64,000 nt of DNA from NCBI RefSeq assembly GCF_030816725.1, contig NZ_JAUSYG010000001.1, positions 1,550,001-1,614,000 of the forward strand. Reading direction: 5' to 3'. The notes beneath the pieces are model-generated. The model was not told the origin of the DNA. It searched no databases and worked only from the letters and a program-made list of their open reading frames with translations. Shown in pieces: positions 1-9,800 of this stretch. How positions within the stretch are numbered: position 1 is the first letter of the stretch; the number at the start of each line of letters is the position of its first letter. This DNA is from Pseudarthrobacter defluvii (GTDB lineage Bacteria > Actinomycetota > Actinomycetes > Actinomycetales > Micrococcaceae). A program made the translations under genes and the position numbers.

Positions 1-500
1 CTCCGCGTGCTGTCTCGGCCGCTGGCGGCCTCCCCTTGACGCACGCTTCCGGGGCACCTTTAGGCGACCGACCGCATGTCACCGTCCCTGCTGCTTTCGA
101 AGGCGAGACGGGTTGGCCAGGTTCGCCGCTCGGGGGTCTGCCGTCCAGCTTCGGTGGGGGAGCCAATGCCGGGGAGCCCTTTTCGCGCGAGGCTCTTCGG
201 CGGTTGATGACCTCTCATGCCGGGGTGCTGCGCTCTCGGGAGCTGTTGGTTGAGGCCGGGCGGACGCTTGACCGTTGGGCCGCCGTCGTCCTTCCTGGTG
301 CTGTTGTTTCTTCTGCTGATGCCTCCTCTGCCGACCCCGCGGTTCATGAGGACCGGAATTTGCTGCTGGCCGCGCAGCTGCTTGTCGCTGCCGCCCTCAA
401 CCGCCGGGAATCCCTGGGCGCCCATTACCGCGGCGACGAACCTGTGGAACCCGGCAACCCGTCTTCCCTCCGCCCGAAAGTGAGCCTGCTCCATGACTGA
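1..500 (+). CDS. nadB: L-aspartate oxidase, C-terminal part (5' end outside window)
   Basis: The frame is open from the window edge to the TGA at 498-500, giving about 165 residues. The C-terminal domain is recognisable from LRRLMTSHAGVLRS, a helical segment, and AAALNRRESLGAHYRGD, which matches the end of the L-aspartate oxidase/succinate dehydrogenase flavoprotein family. The enzyme oxidises L-aspartate to iminoaspartate in de novo NAD synthesis. It overlaps the next gene, nadC, by 8 bases, which supports both the identity and an operon. The FAD domain and start lie upstream of the window. Confidence 0.88.
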   Translation, partial: PRAVSAAGGLPLTHASGAPLGDRPHVTVPAAFEGETGWPGSPLGGLPSSFGGGANAGEPFSREALRRLMTSHAGVLRSRELLVEAGRTLDRWAAVVLPGAVVSSADASSADPAVHEDRNLLLAAQLLVAAALNRRESLGAHYRGDEPVEPGNPSSLRPKVSLLHD

Positions 501-1410
501 ACCCGCCGTGATCGACCAGGCCGCCGCATTGCGGCCCGCGCTGGACCTCACCCTTCCGCCGGCTCCTGTCCGGGAGATCCTGGAACGGGCTTTCGCCGAG
601 GACGCGCCCAGCGGCGACATCACCTCGCAGCTGCTCATCCCGGCCGGCGCCCGCGCCACCGCCGTCCTCAACGCCCGCGTGCCCGGCGTCCTCAGCGGGG
701 CCACCGTGTTCCGCGACGCCATGCAGCTCGTGGATCCCGCGACCCAGGTGGAGCTGCTCCTGGCAGACGGTGAAACGTTCGGCGCCGGCACGCACCTCGC
801 GCGGGTCAGCGGCAGCGCCCGCTCCGTGCTGATGGCGGAACGCGTGGCGCTCAACCTGGTCCAGCGGATGTCCGCCATTGCCACGAAGACGGCAGAGTTC
901 GTGCGGCTCACCGAGGGCACCCGTGCCCGCATCACCGACACCCGCAAAACAACACCCGGCCTGCGGGTCCTGGAACGCTTTGCGGTGAGGTGCGGTGGCG
1001 GGGCGAACCACCGGTACAGCCTCTCCGACGCCGTGCTGGCCAAGGACAACCACCTTGCCGTGATGACCGGCGGAGACCCCGCAAAACTCACCTCGCTCCT
1101 GCTGGCCGCCAAGGCACAGCTGGGCCACACCACCCACTTCGAAGTGGAAGTGGACCGCATGGACCAGATCGAACCCGTGCTGGCCGCCGGGGTGGACACC
1201 ATCATGCTGGACAACTTCACGGTGGCGGAGCTGAAGGCAGGCGTGGCGCTGGTGGCCGGGCGGGCCCGGGTGGAAGCCAGCGGCAATGTGAACCTGGGCA
1301 CTGCAGCCGCGATTGCCGGCACGGGCGTGGATGTCATCTCCGTGGGCGCACTCACCCACACCGTGGCCGCCCTGGACCTTGGCCTCGACGTCGAACTGAC
1401 CGCCGCGTGA
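493..1410 (+). CDS. nadC: Nicotinate-nucleotide pyrophosphorylase (carboxylating)
   Basis: The protein has 305 residues, a usual length for quinolinate phosphoribosyltransferase, which converts quinolinate and PRPP to nicotinate mononucleotide in NAD synthesis. Visible motifs are DTRKTTPG (about 149-156), the substrate-binding HR at 173-174, KDNH (184-187), and a C-terminal ASGNVNL plus VDVISVGALTH segment. The ATG at 493 lies inside the end of nadB (8-base overlap), suggesting translational coupling. The desulfurase gene follows after 7 bases. Confidence 0.96.
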   Translation: MTEPAVIDQAAALRPALDLTLPPAPVREILERAFAEDAPSGDITSQLLIPAGARATAVLNARVPGVLSGATVFRDAMQLVDPATQVELLLADGETFGAGTHLARVSGSARSVLMAERVALNLVQRMSAIATKTAEFVRLTEGTRARITDTRKTTPGLRVLERFAVRCGGGANHRYSLSDAVLAKDNHLAVMTGGDPAKLTSLLLAAKAQLGHTTHFEVEVDRMDQIEPVLAAGVDTIMLDNFTVAELKAGVALVAGRARVEASGNVNLGTAAAIAGTGVDVISVGALTHTVAALDLGLDVELTAA

Positions 1411-1417
1411 GCCTGCC

Positions 1418-2584
1418 ATGATCTTCCTTGACGCTGCCGCCACAACGCCCGTCCGCCGCGAAGTGCTGGACGCAATGTGGCCGTACCTCACGGGCGGATT
1501 CGGGAACCCGTCAAGCCACCACTTGCTCGGTGAGTCAGCCCGGGCGGCGCTTGCAGACGCCCGGTCAACAGTGGCCGCCGTCCTGGGCTGCCGGCAGGGT
1601 GAACTGGTCTTTACCTCCGGGGGAACCGAGGCGGACAACCTCGCCGTCAAAGGAATCGCCCTGGCCCGGCAGGCAGCAAACCCGCAGCTGAACCGGGTAG
1701 TGATCAGCGCCGTCGAGCATCCGGCAGTGGAGGAATCCGCACGCTACCTTGAACGTTTCCACGGCTTCACGGTGGACGTGGTGCCAGTGGACGGCGCCGG
1801 ACGGGTCACGCCGGAGGCCCTGGCAGCGGTGCTGCATCCGGAAACCGCACTGGTGAGCATCATGTACGCCAACAACGAGGTGGGCACTGTCCAGCCCATC
1901 CCTGCGCTGGCTGAACTTGCCCGCGCCTACGGCATCCCGTTCCATACCGACGCCGTCCAGGCCGCCGGCTGGCTGCCGCTGGACACGAGGTCCCTGGGTG
2001 TGGACGCCATGAGTCTTTCCGGGCACAAGCTCGGCGCACCGAAAGGCTGCGGGGCACTGTTCGTCCGGAGCCGCACGCGGGTGGAACCGGTCATCCACGG
2101 AGGCGGCCAAGAGCGGGGCCGGAGGTCGGGAACCGAAAACGTGGCGGGAGCGGTGGGCCTGGCCACTGCCCTCACCCTTGCCCAGGAGCACCAGGCGGGG
2201 CAACACGACAGGGTGTCCGCCCTGCGGGACCGGTTCATCGGCGCGGTGCTGGCCGCAGTCCCGGACGCCGTCCTGACCGGCCACCCGTCCGACCGACTCC
2301 CGTCGCTGGCATCGTTCTGCTTCCCCGGAACCAGCGGCGAGTCCGTGCTCCTGGAGCTGGAACGGCGCGGCGTGGTCTGCTCCAGCGGCTCGGCATGCGC
2401 AGCAGGTTCCGATGCGCCCTCGCCTGTGCTCACCGCCATGGGGATGTCCGCCGAGGTGGCGCAGACGGCGGTCCGGTTCAGTTTCGATGCCTCGGTGACC
2501 CAGGAGGACCTGGACGCTGCCGCCGCTGCGGTCCAGGCCGCCGTCGGCAGCGTCAAGAACCTGGGCGCGGGCTACAGCCGCTGA
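1418..2584 (+). CDS. Cysteine desulfurase, NifS/IscS type (class V aminotransferase)
   Basis: This 388-residue PLP enzyme has the family landmarks: FLDAAATTP at the N-terminus, FTSGGTEADN (66-74), the PLP lysine in SLSGHKLG (K204), GGGQERGRRSGTEN (228-241), and the sulfur-accepting Cys327 in CSSGSAC. It moves sulfur from cysteine for Fe-S cluster or other thiolation. Its place directly after nadB-nadC resembles the nadABC-nifS arrangement in which the desulfurase supplies the [4Fe-4S] cluster of NadA. That partner role is inferred from context. Confidence 0.93.
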   Translation: MIFLDAAATTPVRREVLDAMWPYLTGGFGNPSSHHLLGESARAALADARSTVAAVLGCRQGELVFTSGGTEADNLAVKGIALARQAANPQLNRVVISAVEHPAVEESARYLERFHGFTVDVVPVDGAGRVTPEALAAVLHPETALVSIMYANNEVGTVQPIPALAELARAYGIPFHTDAVQAAGWLPLDTRSLGVDAMSLSGHKLGAPKGCGALFVRSRTRVEPVIHGGGQERGRRSGTENVAGAVGLATALTLAQEHQAGQHDRVSALRDRFIGAVLAAVPDAVLTGHPSDRLPSLASFCFPGTSGESVLLELERRGVVCSSGSACAAGSDAPSPVLTAMGMSAEVAQTAVRFSFDASVTQEDLDAAAAAVQAAVGSVKNLGAGYSR

Positions 2585-2601
2585 TTTCCCCGGCCGCTGG
2601 A

Positions 2602-3090
2602 TCAGCGGTGCCGCGCCCGTCTGAAGATCCAGTGCCGGAGCATGCTGAAACGAACGGCCGTGGCCAGGAACCCGGACAGTGTGGTGGCAAGGAGTTCGTC
2701 CCCTACGGTGGCGTCCGGGTTGAACCAGTGCAGCACCCCCAGGCTGCTGCCGGTAATTACCAGCGCCAAGGCGATCACCACCAGCCCGTTCAGATGGTCG
2801 CGCGTGCGGCGCTGCTGGCCGGCGATTTTGAACGTCAGCCGGCGGTTCAGGGCCGTGTTCAGCAAGGATGTGAGGACCAGTGCCACCGCGTTGGCCGGCT
2901 GTGCGCCAAGCCAGGGCCTCAGCAGCGCATAGATTCCCAGGGACGCTGCCGTGCAGATGACGCCGACGCCGGAGAAGCGGAGCAGCTGCCGGAGGACCGG
3001 AAAGCGCAGGACGCCGCGGTAGTGCCTGGTGGCGGGAAAGCGCCGGGCGGAGGTTTCGGGGATGGCGGGGGCGGACGTACCGTCCGTCAC
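2602..3090 (-). CDS. GtrA family membrane protein
   Basis: The protein has 162 residues with four hydrophobic segments, at about 35-55, 60-80, 98-118 and 128-148. The order LLRFSGVGVICTAASLGIYALL ... TALNRRLTFK ... FLATAVRFSMLRHWIF is the GtrA-like pattern. GtrA proteins are small membrane proteins thought to help flip polyprenyl-linked sugars for cell-surface polysaccharide. No glycosyltransferase partner is adjacent, so the substrate is unknown. The gene converges on the desulfurase and lies 25 bases downstream of the DUF1684 gene on the same strand. Confidence 0.85.
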   Translation of the reverse strand: MTDGTSAPAIPETSARRFPATRHYRGVLRFPVLRQLLRFSGVGVICTAASLGIYALLRPWLGAQPANAVALVLTSLLNTALNRRLTFKIAGQQRRTRDHLNGLVVIALALVITGSSLGVLHWFNPDATVGDELLATTLSGFLATAVRFSMLRHWIFRRARHR

Positions 3091-3115
3091 GCGGCGTTAC
3101 CGGGTACGGCCGTCA

Positions 3116-3808
3116 TCAGTACAGCTCGCCCACGGGGATGTCCACTGCCAGCCGGTTGGACGGGCCGGGCAGCGGGCAGGCCCACGCCTCGTTGTAGGCG
3201 CAGGACGGGTTGTAGGCAAAGTTGAAGTCCAAAACGAAGGTGGCATCCGGTCCCGACCCCTGCACGCCGTGGAAGGCGCCCTTGATGGTGTCCAGCAGGT
3301 AGCGGCCCGCACCGTAGCTTCCGCCCGGCTGGCCGGCCGTGGCGTCCCGGAACGGGACAAAGATGCCGCCGCCGTATCCGTGGATCTTCCACACCCCCAG
3401 CTGGCCCATTTCCGGCAGGTCGAACGTGCCCAGCCGGACAAAATGGACTACGCCGTCAGTTCCGGTGTCCACGCTCATTTCACGGCCTGCGCCCTCTTTG
3501 GTCAGCGGGACGTGGAAGCGGTAGATGGGATCGTAGTAGGCAGTCTTCAAGCCGGAGAAACGCCCCTTGTCCGCGTGAGTCAGTGGGGACGCGGGGTGGG
3601 TGGCGAACATCAGGTCGCGCTGGTGCCGCCAATACGAGTGTGCCTCGGACGGGCTCTCGGCTGAGAGCCGGCGGACGGCGTCGTAAAGCGCAAAGGTCCG
3701 CAAGCGCCAGTCGGCGATGTCCACTGCGGAAATGTCCACAGCGGAAACGTCCAGGGCGGAAGGATCCGCGGGATTGTCTTCGGCCGTGCCGTGCTGCTCT
3801 TCCGCCAT
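3116..3808 (-). CDS. DUF1684 family protein
   Basis: The 230-residue protein carries the DUF1684 signature: WRHQRDLMFATHPASPL near residue 60, then repeated short beta segments, GRYLLDTIKG, and FVLDFNFAYNPSCAYNEAWACPLP near the end. I start it at the ATG complementary to 3806-3808. The frame stays open for another 1.1 kb upstream, but only as an antisense shadow of the transglutaminase region. Function is not established for the family; bacterial members are cytoplasmic beta proteins. It probably forms an operon with the GtrA gene. Confidence 0.85.
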   Translation of the reverse strand: MAEEQHGTAEDNPADPSALDVSAVDISAVDIADWRLRTFALYDAVRRLSAESPSEAHSYWRHQRDLMFATHPASPLTHADKGRFSGLKTAYYDPIYRFHVPLTKEGAGREMSVDTGTDGVVHFVRLGTFDLPEMGQLGVWKIHGYGGGIFVPFRDATAGQPGGSYGAGRYLLDTIKGAFHGVQGSGPDATFVLDFNFAYNPSCAYNEAWACPLPGPSNRLAVDIPVGELY

Positions 3809-3914
3809 AGCCTCCAGCCTAGTCCCAGGCCAGGGTGGTAAGTGTCCGACGGCGACACGCCGGGCAGGTGCCCGGGCTTTGGCCGGGTTGGGTTGTTGGT
3901 GGAAGGCACCAGTG

Positions 3915-4232
3915 ATGCGGCGGCAGGGACTGTTCCGGAGCACGGAGGAGGGAGTCCTTCCCGGCGGACAGAAGGTTGACGTGAAGAAGCCCGACGGTAC
4001 CCTCGTTGCCGCCCTCTGGACGGGACTCCCGGCGTCGTCCTGAGCGCGGAGAGTGCCAAGCACCTCCTTCGGCGACCTGCTGGCGCTGAAAGCCTTCGCC
4101 CCGGATGAGAAGATCGCTCCGGCGAAGGCTTTCGACACCCTGGGCCAGGCCGCGGAGTATGTCAACGGGAGCCCCGACTTCGCCAACGTGCAGCGGATGC
4201 TAATGTCGCTGAAGGTCAAAAACCAGTCCCGC
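3915..4232 (+). pseudogene. Decayed small gene of unknown family
   Basis: Protein-like sequence is split over two frames in this gap between divergent genes. One frame reads from ATG 3915 to KPDGTLVAALWTG and stops at 4041-4043. A second frame reads VVLSAESAKHLL (from 4034). The first frame resumes after the stop with SFGDLLALKAFAP, then AAEYVNGSPDFANVQ, to about 4232. Amino-acid composition and codon bias look coding. I do not recognise the family. A two-frameshift remnant is the simplest reading, but chance open frame in GC-rich DNA is possible. Confidence 0.35.
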
Positions 4233-4297
4233 TGCCCGCACCCACCAGGTGCCGGGGCGCGCGGCTTTCCGTCCGCCCCCAACACCCCCGGAGAGAC

Positions 4298-5104
4298 ATG
4301 GAACGCTCTGTTTCCGCACGCCTGGCCTTCAGGACCATCGCCAACACCAAGGTGGCCATGGCCATCGCCGTAGCGCGGAACAGCGGCTACTCGTCCTTTG
4401 CGGAATCCCTGTCCGTCACAGCAGGCGGCGCGGACGTTCCGCTCACTGACGTCTCGGACCACCACGGCGGCCGGTTCCACTACATGGAGTTCGCCGAGCC
4501 CACCGACGTCACCGTGGAGTACTCCGCCACCGTGACCGGACGCGGGGTCCCGGAGGAAGCGGGCCTGGCGGACCGGATCCGCTACGTGCGCCCCAGCCGT
4601 TACGCCGAATCGGACCGCCTGCTGCCCACGGCCTACGCCGAGTTCGAGGGAATCCAGGGGGCGGACCTGGTGCATGCGGTCCGGAACTGGGTCAACGGCG
4701 AGCTGCGGTACCTCAGCGGCTCCTCCCGCGGCACTGACGGTGCAGTGGAAACCCTGCTCAGCAGGCGCGGGGTCTGCCGGGACTTCGCGCACCTGGCCAT
4801 CGCCCTGCTTCGCTCCAAGGACATCCCCGCCCGCCTCGCGGCCGTCTACGCCCCCGGCCTGAATCCCATGGACTTCCACGCCGTGGCGGAAGCCTACGTG
4901 GAGGGCGCCTGGCACGTCATCGACCCCACGGGGTTGGCCCCGCGGGAGTCGATGCTGCGCATTACCGCCGGCCGCGACTCGTCGGACACGGCCTTCCTTT
5001 CCACCGTGGGTGGAAGCCTGGTGCTGAACCAGCTGCGCGTGACGGCCGTGGTCAACGGGGACCTCCCCGCCGAGGACCCGTCCCGGCTGCTACAGCTGGG
5101 CTAG
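4298..5104 (+). CDS. Transglutaminase-like domain protein
   Basis: The protein has 268 residues. The C-terminal half is a transglutaminase-like (cysteine protease fold) domain with a Cys-His-Asp triad: C160 in SRRGVCRDFAHLA, H194 in MDFHAVAEAYVEG and D209 in HVIDPTG. The N-terminal half is a beta-rich domain usual in this family. No signal peptide is seen, so it is probably cytoplasmic. GGAGAG 5 bases before ATG 4298 supports the start. Its stop overlaps the stop of the convergent marR gene by 4 bases. Confidence 0.85.
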   Translation: MERSVSARLAFRTIANTKVAMAIAVARNSGYSSFAESLSVTAGGADVPLTDVSDHHGGRFHYMEFAEPTDVTVEYSATVTGRGVPEEAGLADRIRYVRPSRYAESDRLLPTAYAEFEGIQGADLVHAVRNWVNGELRYLSGSSRGTDGAVETLLSRRGVCRDFAHLAIALLRSKDIPARLAAVYAPGLNPMDFHAVAEAYVEGAWHVIDPTGLAPRESMLRITAGRDSSDTAFLSTVGGSLVLNQLRVTAVVNGDLPAEDPSRLLQLG

Positions 5105-5562
5105 CGCTTCCCCAGCGAGTTCCGCAGCTTGTCGGTAAGCCGCATGAGTTCCTTCTGCTCAGCGGCCGTCAGGGCGGGTCCCACCAGGGCCGAGATGTCC
5201 CGCACATGCTCGCGGCCGATCTCCTTCTGCAGTTCCCGGCCCTCGTCCGTCAGCTTGAGCAGCACGCCGCGGCCGTCCTCAGGGGCCGGCATCCTTGCCA
5301 CCAGCCCCCGCTTTTCGAGCCGCTCCACCAGCCTGCTGAGGCTTGACTGGCTCAACAGGACGTTGTCGTTGAGCTCGTTGAGCCGCAGCCAGCCGGACGG
5401 GCAGCGGGACAGGGTGAACAGCACGTCGTACTCATTCACCGCCAGCTTCCGGAACGCCGGCCCGGACTGCAGCTTCCGCATCACGGCAACCTGGGTCCGG
5501 AACAGCGATTCCCACGTCTCGGCCGCCAGCCGCACCGGTGATTCCGTTTCCCGCGCAGCCAT
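5101..5562 (-). CDS. MarR family transcriptional regulator
   Basis: This 153-residue winged-helix repressor has a MarR core: LNELNDNVLLSQSSLSRLVERLEKRG (recognition helix region, about 62-87), then the wing MPAPEDGRGVLLKLTDEGR. It is cotranscribed with the upstream flavin-dependent monooxygenase; the stop of that gene and this ATG share one base (TAATG), so translation is probably coupled. The likely target is the palindrome at 6750-6767 in front of the monooxygenase. The effector ligand cannot be read from the sequence. Confidence 0.92.
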   Translation of the reverse strand: MAARETESPVRLAAETWESLFRTQVAVMRKLQSGPAFRKLAVNEYDVLFTLSRCPSGWLRLNELNDNVLLSQSSLSRLVERLEKRGLVARMPAPEDGRGVLLKLTDEGRELQKEIGREHVRDISALVGPALTAAEQKELMRLTDKLRNSLGKR

Positions 5563-6695
5563 TACGCCTCCGACGCGGCCGCTGCGGCGCCCTGGGACGC
5601 CTCCTGGGACGCCTCCTGGGAGGCCAGCAGCGCCGCCACGCGGCCGGCGTGGGTGGGCGGTTCCGAAACGTGCGCCGGCTTGAGGGCCGCGTATTCCTTC
5701 CGGAGGACGGGCAGGACTTCCTCGCCGAACAGGTCCAACTGCTCCAGCACGGTCTTCAGCGGAAGGCCGGCGTGGTCGATCAGGAAGAGCTGGCGCTGGT
5801 AGTCACCGAAGTGCTCGCGGAAGGTCAGGGTCTTTTCGATGACCTCCTGCGGGCTGCCGACGGTCAGCGGGGTCTGCGAGGTGAAGTCCTCCAGGGACGG
5901 TCCGTGCCCGTAGACGGGGGCGTTGTCGAAGTACGGGCGGAATTCCTTCACCGCGTCCTGGGAGTTCTTCCGCATGAAGAACTGGCCACCGAGGCCCACA
6001 ATGGCCTGGTCCGCTTTTCCGTGGCCGTAGTGCTCGTAGCGCTCCCGGTAGAGGCCAATCAGCTGCTGGTAGTGCTCCTTTGGCCAGAAGATGTTGTTCG
6101 CGAAGAACCCGTCGCCAAAGTAGGCCGCCACTTCCGCGATCTGCGGGGTGCGGATGGAGCCGTGCCACACAAAGGGGGCCACACCGTCCAGCGGCCGGGG
6201 CGTGGAGGTGAAGTTCTGCAGCGGCGTGCGGAACTTGCCGGACCAGTTCACTGTGTCCTCGTCCCAGAGCTTGCGCAGGAGGCTGTAGTTTTCGATGGCC
6301 AGTTCCACGCCGTCCTGGATGTTTTTGCCGAACCAGGGGTACACGGGTGCGGTGTTGCCGCGGCCCAGGACCAGGTCCACGCGCCCGTCCGCTAGGTGCT
6401 GGAGCATGGCGAAATCCTCGGCGATCTTCACCGGGTCATTCGTGGTGATCAGCGTGGTGGCCGTGGAGAGGATGATCCGTTCGGTCTGCGCGGCGATGTA
6501 GGCCAGTGTGGTGGTGGGGGAGGAGGAGAAGAAGGGCCGGTTGTGGTGCTCGCCGATGGCGTAGACATCCATGCCGATTTCCTCGACCTTTTTGGCGATC
6601 GCCACGGACGCCTTGATGCGCTCGTGCTCGGTGGGGGTCCGACCCGTGGTGGGGTCCGTGGTGATGTCGCTGACGCTGAAAACACCGATCTGCAT
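5562..6695 (-). CDS. LLM class flavin-dependent oxidoreductase
   Basis: The 377-residue product has the bacterial luciferase-like fold: MQIGVFSVSD, AIGEHHNRPFFSSSPTT near 50-65, EDFAMLQHLADGRVDLVLGRGN near 105-125, and PFVWHGS. It probably uses reduced FMN supplied by a separate reductase to oxidise a small molecule. The start is the ATG complementary to 6693-6695, preceded by GGAAAGG at good spacing; a further upstream in-frame ATG would run through the promoter palindrome. The protein ends in a repeated SQEASQEASQ tail. It forms an operon with the marR gene. Confidence 0.92.
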   Translation of the reverse strand: MQIGVFSVSDITTDPTTGRTPTEHERIKASVAIAKKVEEIGMDVYAIGEHHNRPFFSSSPTTTLAYIAAQTERIILSTATTLITTNDPVKIAEDFAMLQHLADGRVDLVLGRGNTAPVYPWFGKNIQDGVELAIENYSLLRKLWDEDTVNWSGKFRTPLQNFTSTPRPLDGVAPFVWHGSIRTPQIAEVAAYFGDGFFANNIFWPKEHYQQLIGLYRERYEHYGHGKADQAIVGLGGQFFMRKNSQDAVKEFRPYFDNAPVYGHGPSLEDFTSQTPLTVGSPQEVIEKTLTFREHFGDYQRQLFLIDHAGLPLKTVLEQLDLFGEEVLPVLRKEYAALKPAHVSEPPTHAGRVAALLASQEASQEASQGAAAAASEA

Positions 6696-6735
6696 GGCGT
6701 GCCTTTCCGTTCCTGGACTTGCTGGGCTTGGCTCC

Positions 6736-6767
6736 AGTGTAGACCAATCTAGATGCATTTGCATCTA
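6736..6767 (-). promoter_or_regulatory. Probable promoter and MarR operator of the monooxygenase-marR operon
   Basis: An 18-bp palindrome lies at 6750-6767: arms TAGATGCA and TGCATCTA around a TT centre. On the minus strand a -10 box TACACT (complement of 6736-6741) would put this palindrome over the -35 and spacer region, a classic repressor position. MarR proteins bind 16-20 bp palindromes of this kind. The promoter assignment is inference; the palindrome is read directly. Confidence 0.65.
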
Positions 6768-6838
6768 TTGCCTTCCATAACGCTGTTACGCCGGGATTAT
6801 TCCCTGCCGGCCAGCCCGCGGCCTACGTGCGTAAAAGG

Positions 6839-6873
6839 GTGATGCCCGCACCGCTGGGCGGTACGGGCATCAC
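6839..6873 (-). terminator. Rho-independent terminator of the RND permease gene
   Basis: Arms GTGATGCCCG (6839-6848) and CGGGCATCAC (6864-6873) are perfect complements, and the stem continues inward with ACCGC/GCGGT after one mismatch, leaving a 3-base loop. On the minus strand the stem is followed by CCTTTTAC. It lies 15 bases past the permease stop codon. Confidence 0.8.
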
Positions 6874-6887
6874 TGGCAGGACGTGCC

Positions 6888-9800
6888 TTATTCGGCGCCG
6901 GGGGCGGCGCGGCGGCCGCTGACCTTGGGCACCTGGCCGGTGGTCCAGTCCCTGAACTCGGCGTCGATGTCGGACCCCGGACCCGCCGGCCCGGTCTCCG
7001 GGCGGGCCTGCAGGTCCCTCAGCAGAGCCTTCTTCTCCCGGCGGCCTTCCACCAGCCGGTAGAGCACGGGGACCAGGATAAGGGTCAGGGCGGTGGAGGA
7101 CACCAGCCCGCCGATCACCACCACCGCCAGCGGCTGCGAGATGAAGCCGCCGCCCCCGGTGAGGCCCAGGGCCATGGGTGTCAGGGCAAACACGGTGGCA
7201 AGCGCCGTCATCAGAATGGGCCGCAGGCGCTGCCTTGCACCGTTGGTGATGGCGTCCGCCACGCTCATGCCCGGCCGGCCGTCACGCGGCTGCCGGTACT
7301 GGTTGATCAGGTCGATCAGCACGATGGCGTTGGTGACCACAATGCCTACCAGCATCAGCATGCCGATGAGCGACGGCAGGCCCAGCGGCACCCCGGTGAG
7401 CAACAGCAGGGCCACCGCGCCGGTGGCCGCGAACGGAACCGAGACCAGCAGGATCAGCGGCTGGATGAGGGATTTGAAGGTGGCCACCATGATCACGTAA
7501 ACGATGGCGATGGCCGCCAGCAGCGCCAGGCCCAGTTGCCGGAACGATTCAGCCTGCTGGGTGGTGGCACCGCCAATGGTGGCCGTCACGCCCGGCGGCA
7601 GCTGGACTTCGGCCAGGCGCTTTTGGACTTCGGCGTTCACTGCGCCCAGGTTGGAGCCCGACGGCGAGATGGAGACCTTTGCGGTGCGCTCACCGTTGCT
7701 GGCGGTGATGGAGACGGGAACGTCCACCTTTTCCACGGCGGCGATGCTTCCCAGCGTCACCGGCCGGCCGCCGGCAGGCAGCGGGATGTTCCGGACAGCG
7801 TCGATGCTGGTGAACTTGGTACCTTGGCCGATCCGGACCGGGAAGTCATTGGTGTCGATCCGGACCGTGCCGGCGGGAATGGGGCTGATGGTGGACGCCA
7901 GGACCCCGGCCACCTGTTCCTCGTTCAGTCCGGCAGCCGCGGCCTTGGCCCTGTCCACCTTGACCTGCACCACCGGATTGCTGGCGGCCAAGTTGCTGGC
8001 CACCTCGCTGGTGCCGGGCACGCCCGTCATGGCCGCCACCATGGTGTCGCTGGCTGCCTGCAGGTCCGCGCTCGTGGCTGCCTTGAGGGTGATGTCCACG
8101 GTCGAGGAAGTACCGAAGCCGCCCTGCTGGGTGCCCACCGAGACCTTGCCGGAGTCGGGCACCTTGGCAAGCTCGGTGCGAACGGTGTCCTGGAGCCGTT
8201 CCTGGTCGGCCTTTTCGTCCGTGACCACGGTGAAGGTGGAGTTGGAGGAGCCTGTGGAGGTGAGGGCGGCGAAGCCGGCCTGGGCGTTGCCCGAGGTTAC
8301 CTGGACGTCCTTGATGCCGTCGATGCCGCGCAGGACCTCCTCGAGGCGGATGGCCGCGGCGCTGGTGTCCGCGAGGCTGGTTCCGGCCGGCAGTACCTGG
8401 CGGACCGTGAGGCTGTTCTGCCCGGAATTGCCCAGGAGGTTCGTGGCCAGCAGCGGGGTCATGGCACCGGTGGCGCCGAGCACCAGGACAGCCGCCACCA
8501 GCGTTATGACCGGGTGCTTCTGGGTGGACCGGAGGATGGGAAGGTAGCCGCGCTGCAGGCGGCTGCGCTGTTCGGCGTCGTGGGCTTTTGCCTTCGCCTC
8601 CTGGGCAATCCGCCTGGCTTCGGGGGAGCCCGCAGCCACTGCGCCCGGCGCGTCACTGGGGTTCCTGAGGAACCAGTAGGCGAGCACCGGAACGATGGTC
8701 AGGGACACCAGCAGTGATGCCAGCAGTGCCATGGTGACCGTCAGGGCGAACGGCCGGAACAGTTCACCGGCGAGTTCGCCGACGAAGGCGATAGGCAGGA
8801 ACACAGCCACCGTGGTCAGGGTGGAGGCCGTGATGGCACCGGCCACCTCCCTGATCGCGGTGAGGATCGCCGTCGACTTTTCCTCGCCGTAGCTAAGGTG
8901 CCGCTTGATGTTTTCGATGACCACGATCGAGTCGTCCACCACCCGGCCGATCGCGATGGTGAGGGCGCCCAGTGTGAGGATGTTCAGCGAGTAGCCGGTG
9001 CCCGAAAGTCCAATGAACGTGATCAGCAGGGACAGCGGAATGGACACCGCCGTGACCAGGGTGGAACGGGCGGACATCAGGAACAGCAGGATGACGGCGA
9101 CGGCGAATCCCAGTCCCAGCAGGCCTTCGGTGGTGAGGTCCTTGATGGACTTTTCGATGAAGGGTGCCTGGTCGAAGACGGGGGTGAACTTGGCGTTGGA
9201 ACCCAGTTCCGCTTCCAACCCGTTCAGGGAGTCCCGCACCGCGTGCGAGATGGCCACGGTGTCGCCCTCGGGCTTCTTGGTTACGGAGACGGCAAGCGTC
9301 TCGGCGCCGTTGGTGCGGGTGATGGAGGTGCGTTCGTCATCCTTGAGGGAAACATCGGCAACCGAGCCGATGGTTGCGGCGTTCTTCGCACCGGAAAGGG
9401 GCAGGCCCTTAATGGCATCCAGGGAGTCGACCGGGCTGCCGATCTGCAGCGAAAGCGTTTTGCCCTGGTCCTCGAGGGTTCCGGCAGGGATCAGCGCGCC
9501 GTTGTTGGACAGCGCGTCGCGAATGGCGGTGAGGCTTGTCCCCGCCGCCGCCATGGCGTCGGGCCGGGGAAGGATCTCGATGTGCTGGGTGGCGCCGCCG
9601 GTGACGTCGGCGCTGCGGACGCCGTCGATCTTCTGCAACCGGGGCACGCTGAGGCGCTGCAGGTCCGCGTTGAGGTCGCTGAGCGGCTTGTCCGAGGACA
9701 CGGCCAGGAACACGATGGGGAAGTCGCTGATGCTTCCAGCGATGGCCTGCGGCTGGACGTCGCTGGGCAGGGTCCGCTTGGCGTTGGAGATGGCACGGTC

